Shown here one piece after another: positions 20,499-36,062 of a DNA stretch of 64,000 nt. Source of the DNA: Bacteroidales bacterium. GTDB lineage: Bacteria; Bacteroidota; Bacteroidia; Bacteroidales; Paludibacteraceae. Within the stretch, counting starts at the first letter, position 1. Every line of letters starts with the position of its first letter. Under the pieces are notes generated by a model. It saw only the letters and a list, made by a program, of their open reading frames with translations. It had not been told where the DNA came from and searched no databases. The stretch is taken from positions 1-64,000 of the forward strand of contig JAAYSS010000096.1 in NCBI GenBank assembly GCA_012518275.1, read 5' to 3'. A program made the position numbers and the translations under genes.

Positions 20499-23400
20499 AT
20501 GTCTTCAACTATCAACAATCAAAGAGTAAATTTTGCTTCCATCAAAAATCAAATGGAATATCCTGATTTTTTGGAAGTTCAATTGAAATCTTTCCACGAC
20601 TTTTTTCAAATGGGCACAGCCCCAGAAAAAAGAAAAACAGAGGGATTATATAAAGTTTTTACTGAAAATTTTCCCATCACCGACACAAGAAACAATTTTG
20701 TACTTGAATTTTTAGATTATTTCATTGACCCTCCCCGTTATACTATCGAAGAGTGTTTTGAAAGAGGATTGACTTACAGTGTTCCGCTGAAAGCCAAACT
20801 GAAATTATATTGTACCGATCCTGAACATGAGGATTTTGATACAGTAATTCAAGACGTGTATCTTGGACCTATCCCATACATGACGCCTAAGGGCACCTTT
20901 GTCATTAATGGTGCAGAACGTGTAATTGTATCGCAGCTCCACTGCTCGCCGGGTGTTTTCTTTGGTCAGAGCTTACATGCTAACGGTACAAAACTTTATT
21001 CTGCGCGAGTTATCCCGTTCCGTGGATCTTGGATCGAGTTTGCTACAGATATTCATAATGTAATGTATGCATACATTGACCGTAAGAAGAAATTACCGGT
21101 TACTACTTTGTTGAGAGCCATCGGATTTGAAACAGACAAAGATATTCTTGAAATTTTTGACTTAGCTGAAGAAGTTAAAGTTAATAAAACCAATCTGAAA
21201 AAATCTCTTGGACGAAAGTTAGCCGCTCGCGTGCTTAAAACTTGGATAGAGGACTTTGCAGATGAGGACACCGGAGAAGTGGTTTCATTAGAACGGAACG
21301 AAATTATTATTGATCGTGAGACAGTATTGGAGGCTGAACATATCGATGAAATTATAGAGTCCGGCACTCAGACAATCTTGTTGCATAAAAAAGAAGATGC
21401 TAATCAGTCTGATTATGCCATAATATTTAACACACTTCAAAAAGACCCGAGCAACTCTGAAAAAGAAGCAGTTCTGTTTATTTATCGCCAATTGCGTAAT
21501 GCTGAACCGGTAGATGATTCAAGTGCTCGCGAAGTTATCAATAATCTTTTCTTCTCAGAAAAACGATATGATTTAGGCGATGTAGGCCGCTTCCGGATTA
21601 ATCGAAAGCTGAATCTCGACATTGATCCCGAAGTGAAAATCTTGACTAAAGAAGATATTATTGAAATCATCAAATATTTAGTTGAACTTATAAACTCAAA
21701 AGCAGAGGTTGATGATATTGACCACTTGAGCAATCGTCGTGTACGAACAGTAGGAGAGCAGTTATACAATCAGTTTGGAGTAGGTCTTGCTCGTATGGCA
21801 CGTACCATCCGTGAGCGGATGAATGTGCGTGATAATGAAGTGTTTACTCCTATTGATTTAATTAATGCGAAGAGTATTACTTCAGTTATTAATTCATTTT
21901 TTGGTACAAATGCTCTATCCCAGTTTATGGATCAGCAGAATCCGTTGGCAGAAGTTACTCACAAACGTCGTCTCTCTGCCCTGGGACCAGGAGGGCTTTC
22001 ACGTGAACGAGCCGGTTTTGAGGTTCGTGACGTTCATTATACTCACTATGGGCGTCTTTGTCCGATAGAAACACCGGAAGGACCAAACATTGGTTTGATT
22101 TCATCTTTGTGCGTGTATGCAAAAATTAGTGACTTAGGGTTTATTGCTACACCGTACCGAAAAGTTAAAGACTCAAAAGTAGATCTTTCTAAAAACGGAA
22201 CTCAATATTTTACAGCTGAAGAAGAAGAAGATTTAGTGGTAGCGCAAGGTAATGCTCCGCTTGCAGATGACGGTTCGTTTATCCGTAGTACCGTTAAAGC
22301 TCGTTATGGTGCGGACTTTCCTGTTATTCCACCAGATAAAGTAGACCTGATGGACGTTGCTCCTTCACAGATTGCTTCCATTGCTGCTGCGTTGATCCCT
22401 TTTCTTGAGCATGATGATGCTAACCGAGCACTCATGGGTTCAAACATGATGCGTCAGGCTGTTCCGTTGTTGCGTTCCGAATCTCCGATTGTTGGAACAG
22501 GGATTGAAGGACAGTTGATTCGAGATTCTCGTACTCAGATTGTTGCCGAAGGGCATGGAGTGGTGGAATTTGTTGATGCTACTACAATTAAAGTAAGGTA
22601 TGAACGTTCGGAAGAGGATGAATTAGTGAATTTTGATAGCGCATTGAAAGAGTATGTGCTGCCAAAATTTATGAAAACTAACCAGAATACGGTTATTGAC
22701 CTTCGTCCGATTGTAAAAAAGGATGAAAAAGTAAAACCCGGTCAAATTTTGACAGAGGGCTTTTCAACTGAAAAAGGCGAATTAGCTTTAGGTAAAAACC
22801 TAAGAGTTGCCTTTATGCCTTGGAAAGGGTACAATTTTGAGGATGCCATTGTAATTAGTGAACGAGTTGTACGAGAAGATATATTTACTTCTATCCATGT
22901 TGTTGAACAGTTACTTGAAGTTCGTGAAACAAAACGTGGTATTGAAGAATTCACTTCCGATATTCCTAATGTGAGTGAAGATGCAATCCGCAATTTGGAC
23001 GAAAACGGAATCATACGTATTGGTGCTCGTGTTGACCCAGGAGATATTATTATTGGTAAAATCACTCCAAAAGGTGAATCAGAACCATCGCCGGAAGAAA
23101 AATTGCTACGTGCTATTTTCGGAGATAAAGCCGGAGATGTGAAAGATGCTTCGCTGAAAGCTACACCTTCTTTGTCTGGGGTTGTTATCGGCAAAAGGTT
23201 GTTTTCTAGAGCTCAGAAAACCAGAAAGTCAAAATTGCTCGACAAAGCTATATTGCCAAAACTGGATGAAGAGTTTGAAACTAAAGCCGATGAATTGAAA
23301 GAGATTTTGATAGATAAATTGTTGAAAATAATTGACAATAAAAACTCAGCCGGCGTAAAAGATTTCTTTGAAGTAGAAGTTATTTCAAGAAATAGCAAAT

Positions 23401-24317
23401 TTTCTGCAGAGCGTCTGCGTGATATTGACTATACAACCATACAACTGACAAAATGGACAAATGATAGTCATAAAAACGAACTTATCCGCCAGGTGATTTT
23501 GAATTACCTACAAAAATATAAAGAATTAGATGCACAGACTAAACGTAAAAAACTTAACATAACTATCGGCGATGAACTTCCAAACGGAATCGTTCAGATG
23601 GCTAAGGTTTATATTGCAAATAAACGCCAAATTCGCGTCGGTGATAAGATGGCGGGTCGTCACGGAAACAAAGGTATTGTTTCTCGCATTGTGCGCGTTG
23701 AAGATATGCCGTTTTTAGAAGACGGAACCCCCGTTGATATCGTATTGAATCCATTAGGTGTTCCTTCTCGTATGAACTTGGGACAGATATTTGAAACTGT
23801 ACTTGGTTGGGCCGGGCTAGAGTTAGGTGTTAAATTTGCAACCCCCATTTTTGACGGAGCTGAGATGGACGATCTTAATGAGTGGTGTGATAAAGCTGGT
23901 GTTCCACGTTATGGGCAAACTTATCTATATGATGGTGGAACCGGTGAGCGCTTTGACCAAAAAGCTACAGTGGGTGTAATCTATATGCTCAAACTTGGGC
24001 ACATGGTGGAAGATAAAATGCACGCGCGTTCTATTGGGCCATACTCACTTATTACGCAACAACCATTGGGTGGTAAGGCGCAATTTGGTGGACAGCGATT
24101 CGGAGAAATGGAAGTTTGGGCACTCGAGGCTTTCGGTGCAGCACATACTCTTCAAGAAATTCTTACTGTTAAGTCTGACGACGTTGTAGGACGTGCGCGT
24201 ACTTATGAATCTATTGTAAAAGGCAATCCGATGCCTACCGCAGGAATTCCAGAATCTCTAAATGTGCTTCTGCACGAATTAAGAGGTTTAGCACTAAGTG
24301 TTAATCTGGAACCTTAG
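20499..24317 (+). CDS. rpoB: DNA-directed RNA polymerase subunit beta
   Basis: [43 protein letters not shown] 20499 (track start 20493). Stop is TAG. Confidence 0.97.
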   Translation: MSSTINNQRVNFASIKNQMEYPDFLEVQLKSFHDFFQMGTAPEKRKTEGLYKVFTENFPITDTRNNFVLEFLDYFIDPPRYTIEECFERGLTYSVPLKAKLKLYCTDPEHEDFDTVIQDVYLGPIPYMTPKGTFVINGAERVIVSQLHCSPGVFFGQSLHANGTKLYSARVIPFRGSWIEFATDIHNVMYAYIDRKKKLPVTTLLRAIGFETDKDILEIFDLAEEVKVNKTNLKKSLGRKLAARVLKTWIEDFADEDTGEVVSLERNEIIIDRETVLEAEHIDEIIESGTQTILLHKKEDANQSDYAIIFNTLQKDPSNSEKEAVLFIYRQLRNAEPVDDSSAREVINNLFFSEKRYDLGDVGRFRINRKLNLDIDPEVKILTKEDIIEIIKYLVELINSKAEVDDIDHLSNRRVRTVGEQLYNQFGVGLARMARTIRERMNVRDNEVFTPIDLINAKSITSVINSFFGTNALSQFMDQQNPLAEVTHKRRLSALGPGGLSRERAGFEVRDVHYTHYGRLCPIETPEGPNIGLISSLCVYAKISDLGFIATPYRKVKDSKVDLSKNGTQYFTAEEEEDLVVAQGNAPLADDGSFIRSTVKARYGADFPVIPPDKVDLMDVAPSQIASIAAALIPFLEHDDANRALMGSNMMRQAVPLLRSESPIVGTGIEGQLIRDSRTQIVAEGHGVVEFVDATTIKVRYERSEEDELVNFDSALKEYVLPKFMKTNQNTVIDLRPIVKKDEKVKPGQILTEGFSTEKGELALGKNLRVAFMPWKGYNFEDAIVISERVVREDIFTSIHVVEQLLEVRETKRGIEEFTSDIPNVSEDAIRNLDENGIIRIGARVDPGDIIIGKITPKGESEPSPEEKLLRAIFGDKAGDVKDASLKATPSLSGVVIGKRLFSRAQKTRKSKLLDKAILPKLDEEFETKADELKEILIDKLLKIIDNKNSAGVKDFFEVEVISRNSKFSAERLRDIDYTTIQLTKWTNDSHKNELIRQVILNYLQKYKELDAQTKRKKLNITIGDELPNGIVQMAKVYIANKRQIRVGDKMAGRHGNKGIVSRIVRVEDMPFLEDGTPVDIVLNPLGVPSRMNLGQIFETVLGWAGLELGVKFATPIFDGAEMDDLNEWCDKAGVPRYGQTYLYDGGTGERFDQKATVGVIYMLKLGHMVEDKMHARSIGPYSLITQQPLGGKAQFGGQRFGEMEVWALEAFGAAHTLQEILTVKSDDVVGRARTYESIVKGNPMPTAGIPESLNVLLHELRGLALSVNLEP

Positions 24318-24406
24318 AAGCTAAAAATTCAATAGATAGATAGCTTCTGACAAATATATCTCGGGGAATAGTAAATTGTAGATAAACAAACAGTCAATAT
24401 TATAAC

Positions 24407-28711
<4,305 letters not shown>

Positions 28712-28740
28712 ATCTTATTGAGTAATTTCTCTATTGTGAT

Positions 28741-28785
28741 AAGACACACATAGTTTTAAGAAAGCTATGTGTGTCTTGTTTTATC
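28741..28785 (+). terminator. Terminator after rpoC
   Basis: AAGACACACATAG...CTATGTGTGTCTT 13-bp stem followed by GTTTTATC. Confidence 0.85.
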
Positions 28786-29005
28786 ATTATAAGATGTTTT
28801 CGTTACAATGTTTTTGTTGCATTTACAAATAATTAGTTCCAATTTTAAATCGTTTATTGAACTATTTTCACTATATTTGTAAACGATAATAAGCTATGAA
28901 TCGTTATAGAATACGGTGATTTTTAAAGGGTTGGAATGTGGTTGATTACGGATGATGATTTGATTGAATTGATATTCAGTCTTGGAGTGAATAAAATTTA
29001 ACACA

Positions 29006-30742
29006 ATGATAAATAAATGGATTTATTCGGAACTGACCGATGAACAAAATGAAATTACAAATAAATTAGCCAATGAATTAAGTATCAGTCCTATACTATC
29101 AAAACTTTTAGTACAAAGAGGCATTACCACGTATGATGAAGCACGCACTTTTTTCCGTCCCGATTTGAATGATTTGCATGACCCTTTCTTGATGAAAGAC
29201 ATGGACAAGGCGGTAGAAAGGCTGACCAAGGCGATGCAGCGAAATGAAAAGATTTTGATTTATGGTGATTACGATGTAGATGGAACTACTGCTGTTTCGC
29301 TGGTTTATAGGTTTTTAATTAAACTTTATTGTAACTTAGATTTTTATATCCCCGACCGATATAATGAAGGCTACGGAATTTCGACAAAAGGAATAAACTA
29401 CGCTCATGAGAATGATTTTACACTGATAATTGCGTTAGACTGTGGCATCAAAGCTGTGGATAAAATAAAGTATGCTCAGTCACTTGGGGTTGATTTTATT
29501 ATTTGCGATCACCACAATCCTGACGACGAATTACCTCCCGCAGTAGCCGTGCTTGACCCGAAACGAGAAGATTGTACTTATCCGTACAAACACCTTTCTG
29601 GATGTGGTGTCGGTTTTAAATTTATGCAGGCTTTTGCCAAGGTAAACAGTATTGGCTTTGAGCATCTGGTGCCACTCCTTGACTTGGTGGCGCTAAGTAT
29701 TGCTTCGGATATTGTGCCTATCACAGGAGAAAATCGGATACTGGCATTTTACGGACTAAAACAAATAAATTCTGACCCAAGTGTAGGTGTAAAAGCCATT
29801 ATTGATGTCTCCGGATTAAAAAATAAGGAAATAAATATTAGTGATATTGTATTCAAAATCGGTCCTCGCATCAATGCTTCCGGAAGAATGAAATTAGCAT
29901 CTGAGGCAGTAGAACTGCTTGTGGCGCGGGATTATGCATTTGCTTCTGAACGAAGTAGTACCATCAACGCTTATAACGACGATCGAAAAGATCTTGACAA
30001 AAATATTACCGATGAGGCGTTGAGGCTTATTCAGAGCGATGAAATTTACTCACAACGAAAATCAATCGTTGTGTACAAACCCGATTGGCACAAAGGTGTG
30101 ATTGGAATTGTGGCATCGCGACTCTCGGAAGAGCACTACAAACCGACGGTAGTCCTGACTGATTCGAATTCGAATGGTTATGCTTCCGGTTCTGCACGCT
30201 CTGTTTCCGGATTTGATTTGTACAAGGCGGTAGAATCTTGTAAAGACCTTCTCGAAAACTTTGGTGGGCATATGTATGCGGCCGGTCTCACTATGAAGAC
30301 AGAAAATGTGGATGAGTTTACTCGTCGCTTTGAAGAGTATGTGGCTCAAAATATTCAGGAAGAGCAAACATATCCGCAGTTAGAAATTGATGCAGTGCTG
30401 GAATTTAAGGATATTACACCGAAGTTTTTCCGTATTTTGAAGCAATTTGGTCCTTTTGGACCGGGTAATATGAATCCCGTTTTTGAATCGAAAAATGTGT
30501 ATGATTATGGCAGTAGTCGCTTGGTGGGTAGGGATCAAGAACATTTAAAACTGGAATTGATTGATAATAGTTCCGAAAACGTAATGAATGGAATTGCATT
30601 CAGAATGCACGAATTTAATGACCACCTAAAAGCCTTGAATCCGCTGGATATTTGTTACACGTTGGAGGAAAATACTTTTAACAACTTTACGACTATTCAG
30701 TTAATGATTAAAGATATTAAAAAGGTAGAGAGGAAGAGTTAA
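29006..30742 (+). CDS. recJ: Single-stranded-DNA-specific exonuclease RecJ
   Basis: YGDYDVDGTTAVSLVYRFL, DCGIKAVD, DHHNP, GPRINASGRM motifs. Confidence 0.95.
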   Translation: MINKWIYSELTDEQNEITNKLANELSISPILSKLLVQRGITTYDEARTFFRPDLNDLHDPFLMKDMDKAVERLTKAMQRNEKILIYGDYDVDGTTAVSLVYRFLIKLYCNLDFYIPDRYNEGYGISTKGINYAHENDFTLIIALDCGIKAVDKIKYAQSLGVDFIICDHHNPDDELPPAVAVLDPKREDCTYPYKHLSGCGVGFKFMQAFAKVNSIGFEHLVPLLDLVALSIASDIVPITGENRILAFYGLKQINSDPSVGVKAIIDVSGLKNKEINISDIVFKIGPRINASGRMKLASEAVELLVARDYAFASERSSTINAYNDDRKDLDKNITDEALRLIQSDEIYSQRKSIVVYKPDWHKGVIGIVASRLSEEHYKPTVVLTDSNSNGYASGSARSVSGFDLYKAVESCKDLLENFGGHMYAAGLTMKTENVDEFTRRFEEYVAQNIQEEQTYPQLEIDAVLEFKDITPKFFRILKQFGPFGPGNMNPVFESKNVYDYGSSRLVGRDQEHLKLELIDNSSENVMNGIAFRMHEFNDHLKALNPLDICYTLEENTFNNFTTIQLMIKDIKKVERKS

Positions 30743-30781
30743 GGGTTGATATTGAATAATTAACTATGTGCTATTTTAGGT

Positions 30782-30823
30782 GTGATGTAGTTTTGTTGTA
30801 TTAACCCAAAACTACTTCATCAC
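30782..30823. terminator. Inverted repeat between convergent recJ and tdk, overlapping the tdk stop
   Basis: GTGATG-TAGTTTTG...CAAAACTA-CTT-CATCAC. Confidence 0.5.
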
Positions 30824-31390
30824 TTCGTTGTAGCACTCTCTGCATATTGGCTCGTATTCTTCCATTTCGCCGATAAGTACTTGTTTCTCGTCTGCCACAA
30901 GCCGATGTGAAACATAAGCCAGTGAACCGCAGCGAACACAGATGGCGTGAACTTTATACACGTCATCAGCAATGGCCATAAGCGCCGGCATAGGTCCGAA
31001 CGGAGTGCAGCGAAAATCCATATCCAAGCCGGCTACAATTACTCGAATACCGTTGTTAGCTAGTCGTTTACAAACTTCAACCAATCCGTCATCAAAAAAC
31101 TGAGCCTCGTCAATTCCTACCACATCAACATCGGTGGACATTAACAGGATGCTGCCCGATGATTCTATCGAGGTAGAGCGGATGGAAGTAAGATCATGTG
31201 ATACTACTTCATCTTCGGAATGGCGATTATCTATTTGCGGTTTGAAAATTTCAACACGCTGTTTGGCAAATTTAGCTCGCTTTAATCTGCGAATCAATTC
31301 TTCTGTTTTTCCTGAAAACATGGAGCCGCAGATTACTTCAATTCTCCCTTTTTTAACCTGATTCGGATGATTTTGTTCTGAAAAAATCAT
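30812..31390 (-). CDS. tdk: Thymidine kinase
   Basis: [35 protein letters not shown], Zn-binding CVRCG...CREC. Confidence 0.95.
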   Translation of the reverse strand: MIFSEQNHPNQVKKGRIEVICGSMFSGKTEELIRRLKRAKFAKQRVEIFKPQIDNRHSEDEVVSHDLTSIRSTSIESSGSILLMSTDVDVVGIDEAQFFDDGLVEVCKRLANNGIRVIVAGLDMDFRCTPFGPMPALMAIADDVYKVHAICVRCGSLAYVSHRLVADEKQVLIGEMEEYEPICRECYNEVMK

Positions 31391-31530
31391 TATTTTATAA
31401 AATTTTGGTTAGATGGTATTATTTTAGAAAGTTTAATTTGTATCTTTACGCTCGTAAATCGATTTTTATCAATTACTTTTACAAAAATAAAGAAAATACT
31501 CTAATAGAACTTGTTTTTTAGGAAAAAGAT

Positions 31531-32400
31531 ATGAACAAAGACATTATTGTACTTTTATTGCAGAAAGACATCAAGGAATTGAGTCTGCTGACAGATGGTT
31601 TTGAGAAAATGAATGAATTTCCCGAACCGATTTTGCGCTTGGCACGTAATAAAGCTGAAAATGTGGTCGATAAATTAAACGAACTCTCTGTTTTGTATAG
31701 TGAAGAATCAGAGATTATTGATTATGGTTCATTTGAAAGTGAGAACGACCGTCAGGATGAAATGACGGAGGAAGAAGCTTTTGAAGATTATGAAAAAAAC
31801 AACTTTGATGTTCCGCTCGATTCCCATATGGAATCTCCCGTAAATCCGTACGAAATAGAAGATGGAGAACCGGAAGTTTCTATCACAGAGCGAGATAGTG
31901 AACCGACAGAAGGGTTTGATAAGAAAGTTGAAGTTGAGTTTGAATCGATTGATGCTGAGAATGATATAAACGAGCAAGGCGCAGATTTTGTGGTAATTGA
32001 CGAACCCACAATAGAAGGGGAGGAAGATGTGCAACTAACTTCTTCGGAGGATGAGCTGCAAGAAGTAGTTGTATCGGATACGCAACAAACCACAGGTAAA
32101 AAGCAGACAACTTCTGTGTTTAAAGACACCCTTACGGTAGAGGATAAATCGCTTACTGCTAACCTGGAAAGTCAAAAAATTCATGATATTCGGCAGGCTA
32201 TTAATATCGGTGACCGTTTTCGTTTTCAGCGCGAATTGTTTGGTGGAAACGGCGAAGTTTTGAATAAAACAATCAGTTACTTGAATCAATTGGCTAATTT
32301 TTCAGAAGCAGAAACATTTTTGAAGTCAAAATTTGGTTGGGAAGACAATAATGAGCATGCCAAAGAGTTTTTACAAATTGTGAAACGTAGATACTTATAA
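31531..32400 (+). CDS. Hypothetical acidic protein with conserved-looking C-terminus
   Basis: 289 aa; Glu/Asp-rich low-complexity middle, folded-looking C-terminus (FRFQRELFGGNGEVLNKTISYLNQLANFSEAETFLKSKFGWEDNNEHAKEFLQIVKRRYL). Confidence 0.7.
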   Translation: MNKDIIVLLLQKDIKELSLLTDGFEKMNEFPEPILRLARNKAENVVDKLNELSVLYSEESEIIDYGSFESENDRQDEMTEEEAFEDYEKNNFDVPLDSHMESPVNPYEIEDGEPEVSITERDSEPTEGFDKKVEVEFESIDAENDINEQGADFVVIDEPTIEGEEDVQLTSSEDELQEVVVSDTQQTTGKKQTTSVFKDTLTVEDKSLTANLESQKIHDIRQAINIGDRFRFQRELFGGNGEVLNKTISYLNQLANFSEAETFLKSKFGWEDNNEHAKEFLQIVKRRYL

Positions 32401-32444
32401 GGGTTTTGCTCATGTTTCCATAAAACAATTATTTTTATCATACT

Positions 32445-33122
32445 ATGAAACTCTACGTCGTGCCCACACCTATCGGAAATTTGGAAGATATGACATTCAG
32501 AGCCGTGAAGGTGCTTAAAGAAGTTGATTTTATCCTTGCGGAAGATACGCGAACGAGTGGTGTATTATTGAAGCATTTTGATATTCATACGCCCATGCAG
32601 TCGCATCACAAATTCAATGAACATCGCACAGTGGAGCAGGTGGTTGAAAGGATTAGAAGCGGGCAGACGGTTGCGCTGATTTCTGATGCGGGTACGCCGG
32701 CAATTTCCGATCCGGGATTTTTGCTCGTTAGAGCGTGTGTAGAGCAGGGGGTGGAGGTGGAGTGCTTGCCGGGCGCCACGGCGTTTGTGCCGGCATTGGT
32801 TGCTTCGGGGTTACCGAATGACCGATTTTGTTTTGAAGGGTTTCTACCACATAAGAAGGGACGCCAGACAAAACTGAAAAATCTTGCTACAGAACCGCGA
32901 ACGCTTATTTTTTATGAGTCTCCGTTCCGAGTTTTAAAAACACTGACTCAGCTTGCCGAGTTTTTCGGAGCGGATAGAAAAGCTTCTGTTTCGCGTGAAA
33001 TTTCGAAGGTTTACGAGGAAACGGTACGGGGAACCTTAGCGGAATTGGTAGTCCATTTTACGCAAAATCAACCCAAAGGAGAATTTGTGATAATTGTTGC
33101 AGGATTTGAAGAAATAAATTAA
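32445..33122 (+). CDS. rsmI: 16S rRNA (cytidine(1402)-2'-O)-methyltransferase
   Basis: VPTPIGNLEDMTFRAVKVLKEVDFILAEDTRTS, ALISDAGTPAISDPGF. Confidence 0.95.
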   Translation: MKLYVVPTPIGNLEDMTFRAVKVLKEVDFILAEDTRTSGVLLKHFDIHTPMQSHHKFNEHRTVEQVVERIRSGQTVALISDAGTPAISDPGFLLVRACVEQGVEVECLPGATAFVPALVASGLPNDRFCFEGFLPHKKGRQTKLKNLATEPRTLIFYESPFRVLKTLTQLAEFFGADRKASVSREISKVYEETVRGTLAELVVHFTQNQPKGEFVIIVAGFEEIN

Positions 33123-33196
33123 TTTTGTAGTGTTTCAAACAATAAAAATGAATTTTAGAAGTATTTAGTTATACACTTTCCATACACAAGAGTAAC

Positions 33197-34072
33197 ATGA
33201 AAAAAATAGCATATTTATTCGTTGTTTTAATGGTTTTTGCATCGTGCGCACAGCAGAGCAAAAAAACAGAAGTAGATCGGCTGAAAGCAGAAAATGATTC
33301 ATTGCAACAGGCTAAAATCTTACTTGAGGAAGAAGTAAACGATTATTTTTCAACATTAAATGATGTGCAGCAAAATATAGAAAAAATTAAAAGTGTTCAG
33401 AATGTGCTGTCCGTAAAACCATTGAGTGAGAATACGCCTGAAGACGTACGCAGAAAGGTTAAGGAGGATATGGTGTATATTAATGACATGATTCGTACCA
33501 GTCAGCAAGAGCTGGAAGATTTGCGGACTAAACTGAAAAGAAGCTCGTTCAAACTGGACAATGTTGAGAAAGCGTTGGCACAGCTTACCAAGCAACTGAA
33601 TGATGAGTCGGCAAAAGTGGCCCGCTTACAAACTACAGTAGTGCAGAAAGATTCAGTGATTAATAAATTAGGTACTACTGTCGATTCGTTGGGCAAAAAT
33701 GTAGAGGAACTTGCAGAGCAAAACGAAAGAAAGGAAGAAGTGATTCAAAGGCAAGACCAAGAAATACATTCAGCTTGGTATGCCATTGGTTCTAAGAAAG
33801 AGTTGAAAGACAATAAGATAATTACTTCCGAAGGAATTTTCAGTCCCCAAAAAGTGTTACAGGCCGACTTCAATAAAAATTACTTTGTAAAAGTGGATGC
33901 GCGAAATACACGAATCATTCCACTTTATTCTGCGTCGAAAGCTAAAGTTTTGACTAACCACCCGAAAACAAGCTATACACTTGAAAAGGAGAATGAAAAT
34001 TATGTGTTGGTGATTACCAATATGACCGATTTTTGGAGTGTCAGCAAGTATCTTGTTGTAGAAGTGGAATAA
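33197..34072 (+). CDS. Coiled-coil lipoprotein, unknown function
   Basis: Lipobox VFASC|A; long heptad-like region; C-terminal globular segment. Confidence 0.7.
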   Translation: MKKIAYLFVVLMVFASCAQQSKKTEVDRLKAENDSLQQAKILLEEEVNDYFSTLNDVQQNIEKIKSVQNVLSVKPLSENTPEDVRRKVKEDMVYINDMIRTSQQELEDLRTKLKRSSFKLDNVEKALAQLTKQLNDESAKVARLQTTVVQKDSVINKLGTTVDSLGKNVEELAEQNERKEEVIQRQDQEIHSAWYAIGSKKELKDNKIITSEGIFSPQKVLQADFNKNYFVKVDARNTRIIPLYSASKAKVLTNHPKTSYTLEKENENYVLVITNMTDFWSVSKYLVVEVE

Positions 34073-34127
34073 CCGAGGTTCGGATATTTGAAACCATTCA
34101 ACTACTAAATAAATCAACCATTTAATT

Positions 34128-34838
34128 ATTCAACCAACCAATTATAAATATATTTTTCTTGATTTAGACGACACCGTCTGGGATTTTCGTGCCAATGCTG
34201 AAGTGGCTTTGCATGATGTTTTCTATGCAGAACAATTGAACGACTATTTTGACAGTTTTGAAACATTTTTTCATCTTTATTCAAAACGAAATTTAGAACT
34301 TTGGGTAGATTACGCTCGAGGGAATATTACCAGAGAATATCTTTCCATTCAGCGGTTTCTCTATCCTTTGCAAAAAGTGGGAATAGGTGACGAAAAACGT
34401 GCATTACAGATGAATAACGATTTTTTGGCAGTTCTTGGTGAGAAGACTTTATTGGTGCCGTATGCCTCGGAACTGATGGATTACTGTCGAAGTAAGCATT
34501 TGCCGATGACGATTGTTTCCAATGGTTTTGCGGAAATTCAGTATCGCAAACTGCGCAACACTGACATAGAACATTATTTTGCTCACATTGTGCTTTCAGA
34601 TAGCGCCGACGCTCTAAAACCTAACCCGGCTATTTTTAATTATGCGTTGGATGTGAACGGAGCATCGGCAGAAGAAACGCTGATGATAGGCGACAGCTTT
34701 GAAGCTGATATTCTTGGAGCGACTAACGTGGGAATTGATGCGCTTTTTTTGAACCATTCAGACAAGCAGTATGAAATTCCGGAACGGGTATTGGAAATAA
34801 AGTCGTTAAAAGAAGCAATAGAATTGTTAGAAGGTTAG
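34128..34838 (+). CDS. HAD superfamily hydrolase (YjjG-like); start codon uncertain
   Basis: Frame open from 34113; motif I KYIFLDLDDTVWDF encoded at about 34146-34187, upstream of the track GTG start (34203); later motifs KPNPAIFNYAL and IGDSFEADILGA. 34128 is a hypothetical ATT start. Confidence 0.65.
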   Translation: MQPTNYKYIFLDLDDTVWDFRANAEVALHDVFYAEQLNDYFDSFETFFHLYSKRNLELWVDYARGNITREYLSIQRFLYPLQKVGIGDEKRALQMNNDFLAVLGEKTLLVPYASELMDYCRSKHLPMTIVSNGFAEIQYRKLRNTDIEHYFAHIVLSDSADALKPNPAIFNYALDVNGASAEETLMIGDSFEADILGATNVGIDALFLNHSDKQYEIPERVLEIKSLKEAIELLEG

Positions 34839-35983
34839 TGTCTCTTTTGTCTCTGCCGATTCATAAGTTCCACAATTTTCCTTGCCGTATTTATCGAAGC
34901 GCCGGGTTCACCTAGTACTTTTTTAATTTCTTGATAGCTTTTTACCATTTTTTCCCGATAAGCGGAATCGGCAATCAATTTTTCTACTTCCTTACTTACA
35001 TTTTCTGCCGTAAAATGATATGCCAGCAACTCTTTCACTACTTCTTTATCCGCAATTAGATTGACCAACGAAACATATTTCACGTTGATAAAAATAGCTT
35101 TCAGCATTAGGGCTATTCTGCCAAAGGCAACGTGATAAACTACCACTTGCGGCGTACCGAGCAGTGCAGTTTCGAGTGTGGCGGTGCCGGAGTTTACTAC
35201 AGCTGCTTCGGCATGTGAAAGCAGTTCGTAGGTTTGATCAAAGACGATTTGGAAATCGGTTCCAGGAATAATTTCGGAATAGTAATTAGGTTCAATGCCC
35301 GGTGCGCTGCTTACCACGATTTGATAATTCGTAAAACTGCTTAAACCATCAAGGATTACCGGAAGACAATTGCTTATTTCCTGCTTTCGGCTACCGGGAA
35401 GCACAGCAATAATCGGTTTATCGGGAAGGTTATTTTTAGTACAAAATTCAGAAAAAGTTTGCTCCTGATTCGGTCGTGAAGTGATGCTATCTACTGTAGG
35501 ATTACCTACGTAGCAAACATCATAGTTGTGTTTCCTGTAAAACTCGGTTTCAAATGGCAGGATGGTAAACATCTTGTCCACGTGTTTTTTGATTTGCTTA
35601 ATTCTAAATTCCTTCCAAACCCAAATTTTAGGGGAAATGTAATAGTACACGGGCAGTGCGAGCTCTTTTTTAGCAAATTTGGCTATTCTCAAGTTAAACG
35701 ATGGATAGTCAATTAATATCAGTGCGTCGGGTTTGAAATCATGAATCGCTTGCTTGCAGTCGGACAAGTTTTTCAGCACCGTTCGGGCATTTTTCAGTAC
35801 GTTGATAAACCCCATAAACGCCATTTCACGGTAATGTTTCACCATTTTTCCGCCTTGCCCCAGCATCAAATCGCCCCCTAAAAAACAGAATTGAGCATCT
35901 GCGTCTAACTTTTTTAGTTCACGCATCAGATTCGAGGCATGCAAATCGCCCGAAGCTTCACCGGCTATAAGGAAATACTTCAT
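34835..35983 (-). CDS. lpxB: Lipid-A-disaccharide synthase
   Basis: MKYFLIAGEASGDLHASNLMRELK, FLGGDLM, VLPGSRKQEI. Confidence 0.95.
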   Translation of the reverse strand: MKYFLIAGEASGDLHASNLMRELKKLDADAQFCFLGGDLMLGQGGKMVKHYREMAFMGFINVLKNARTVLKNLSDCKQAIHDFKPDALILIDYPSFNLRIAKFAKKELALPVYYYISPKIWVWKEFRIKQIKKHVDKMFTILPFETEFYRKHNYDVCYVGNPTVDSITSRPNQEQTFSEFCTKNNLPDKPIIAVLPGSRKQEISNCLPVILDGLSSFTNYQIVVSSAPGIEPNYYSEIIPGTDFQIVFDQTYELLSHAEAAVVNSGTATLETALLGTPQVVVYHVAFGRIALMLKAIFINVKYVSLVNLIADKEVVKELLAYHFTAENVSKEVEKLIADSAYREKMVKSYQEIKKVLGEPGASINTARKIVELMNRQRQKRH

Positions 35984-35999
35984 TCGTGATTAGTTAATT

Positions 36000-36016
36000 G
36001 CCTGCCCGAGGCAGGC
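36000..36016. repeat. REP-like GC-rich palindrome
   Basis: GCCTGCC-CGA-GGCAGGC perfect 7-bp stem in AT-rich intergenic DNA 17 nt upstream of lpxB. Confidence 0.5.
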
Positions 36017-36062
36017 GGAGTTAAATGGTATATTCGTGAATTCTCTTTTTTTCGTAACTTAT

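Noticed and set aside
21865-22068. Various short ORFs within rpoB/rpoC on both strands
   Set aside because: All overlap conserved polymerase subunits; no start context or family similarity.
21900-22080. Possible rifampicin-resistance substitutions in rpoB
   Set aside because: [26 protein letters not shown] has the usual wild-type residues at the classic resistance positions.
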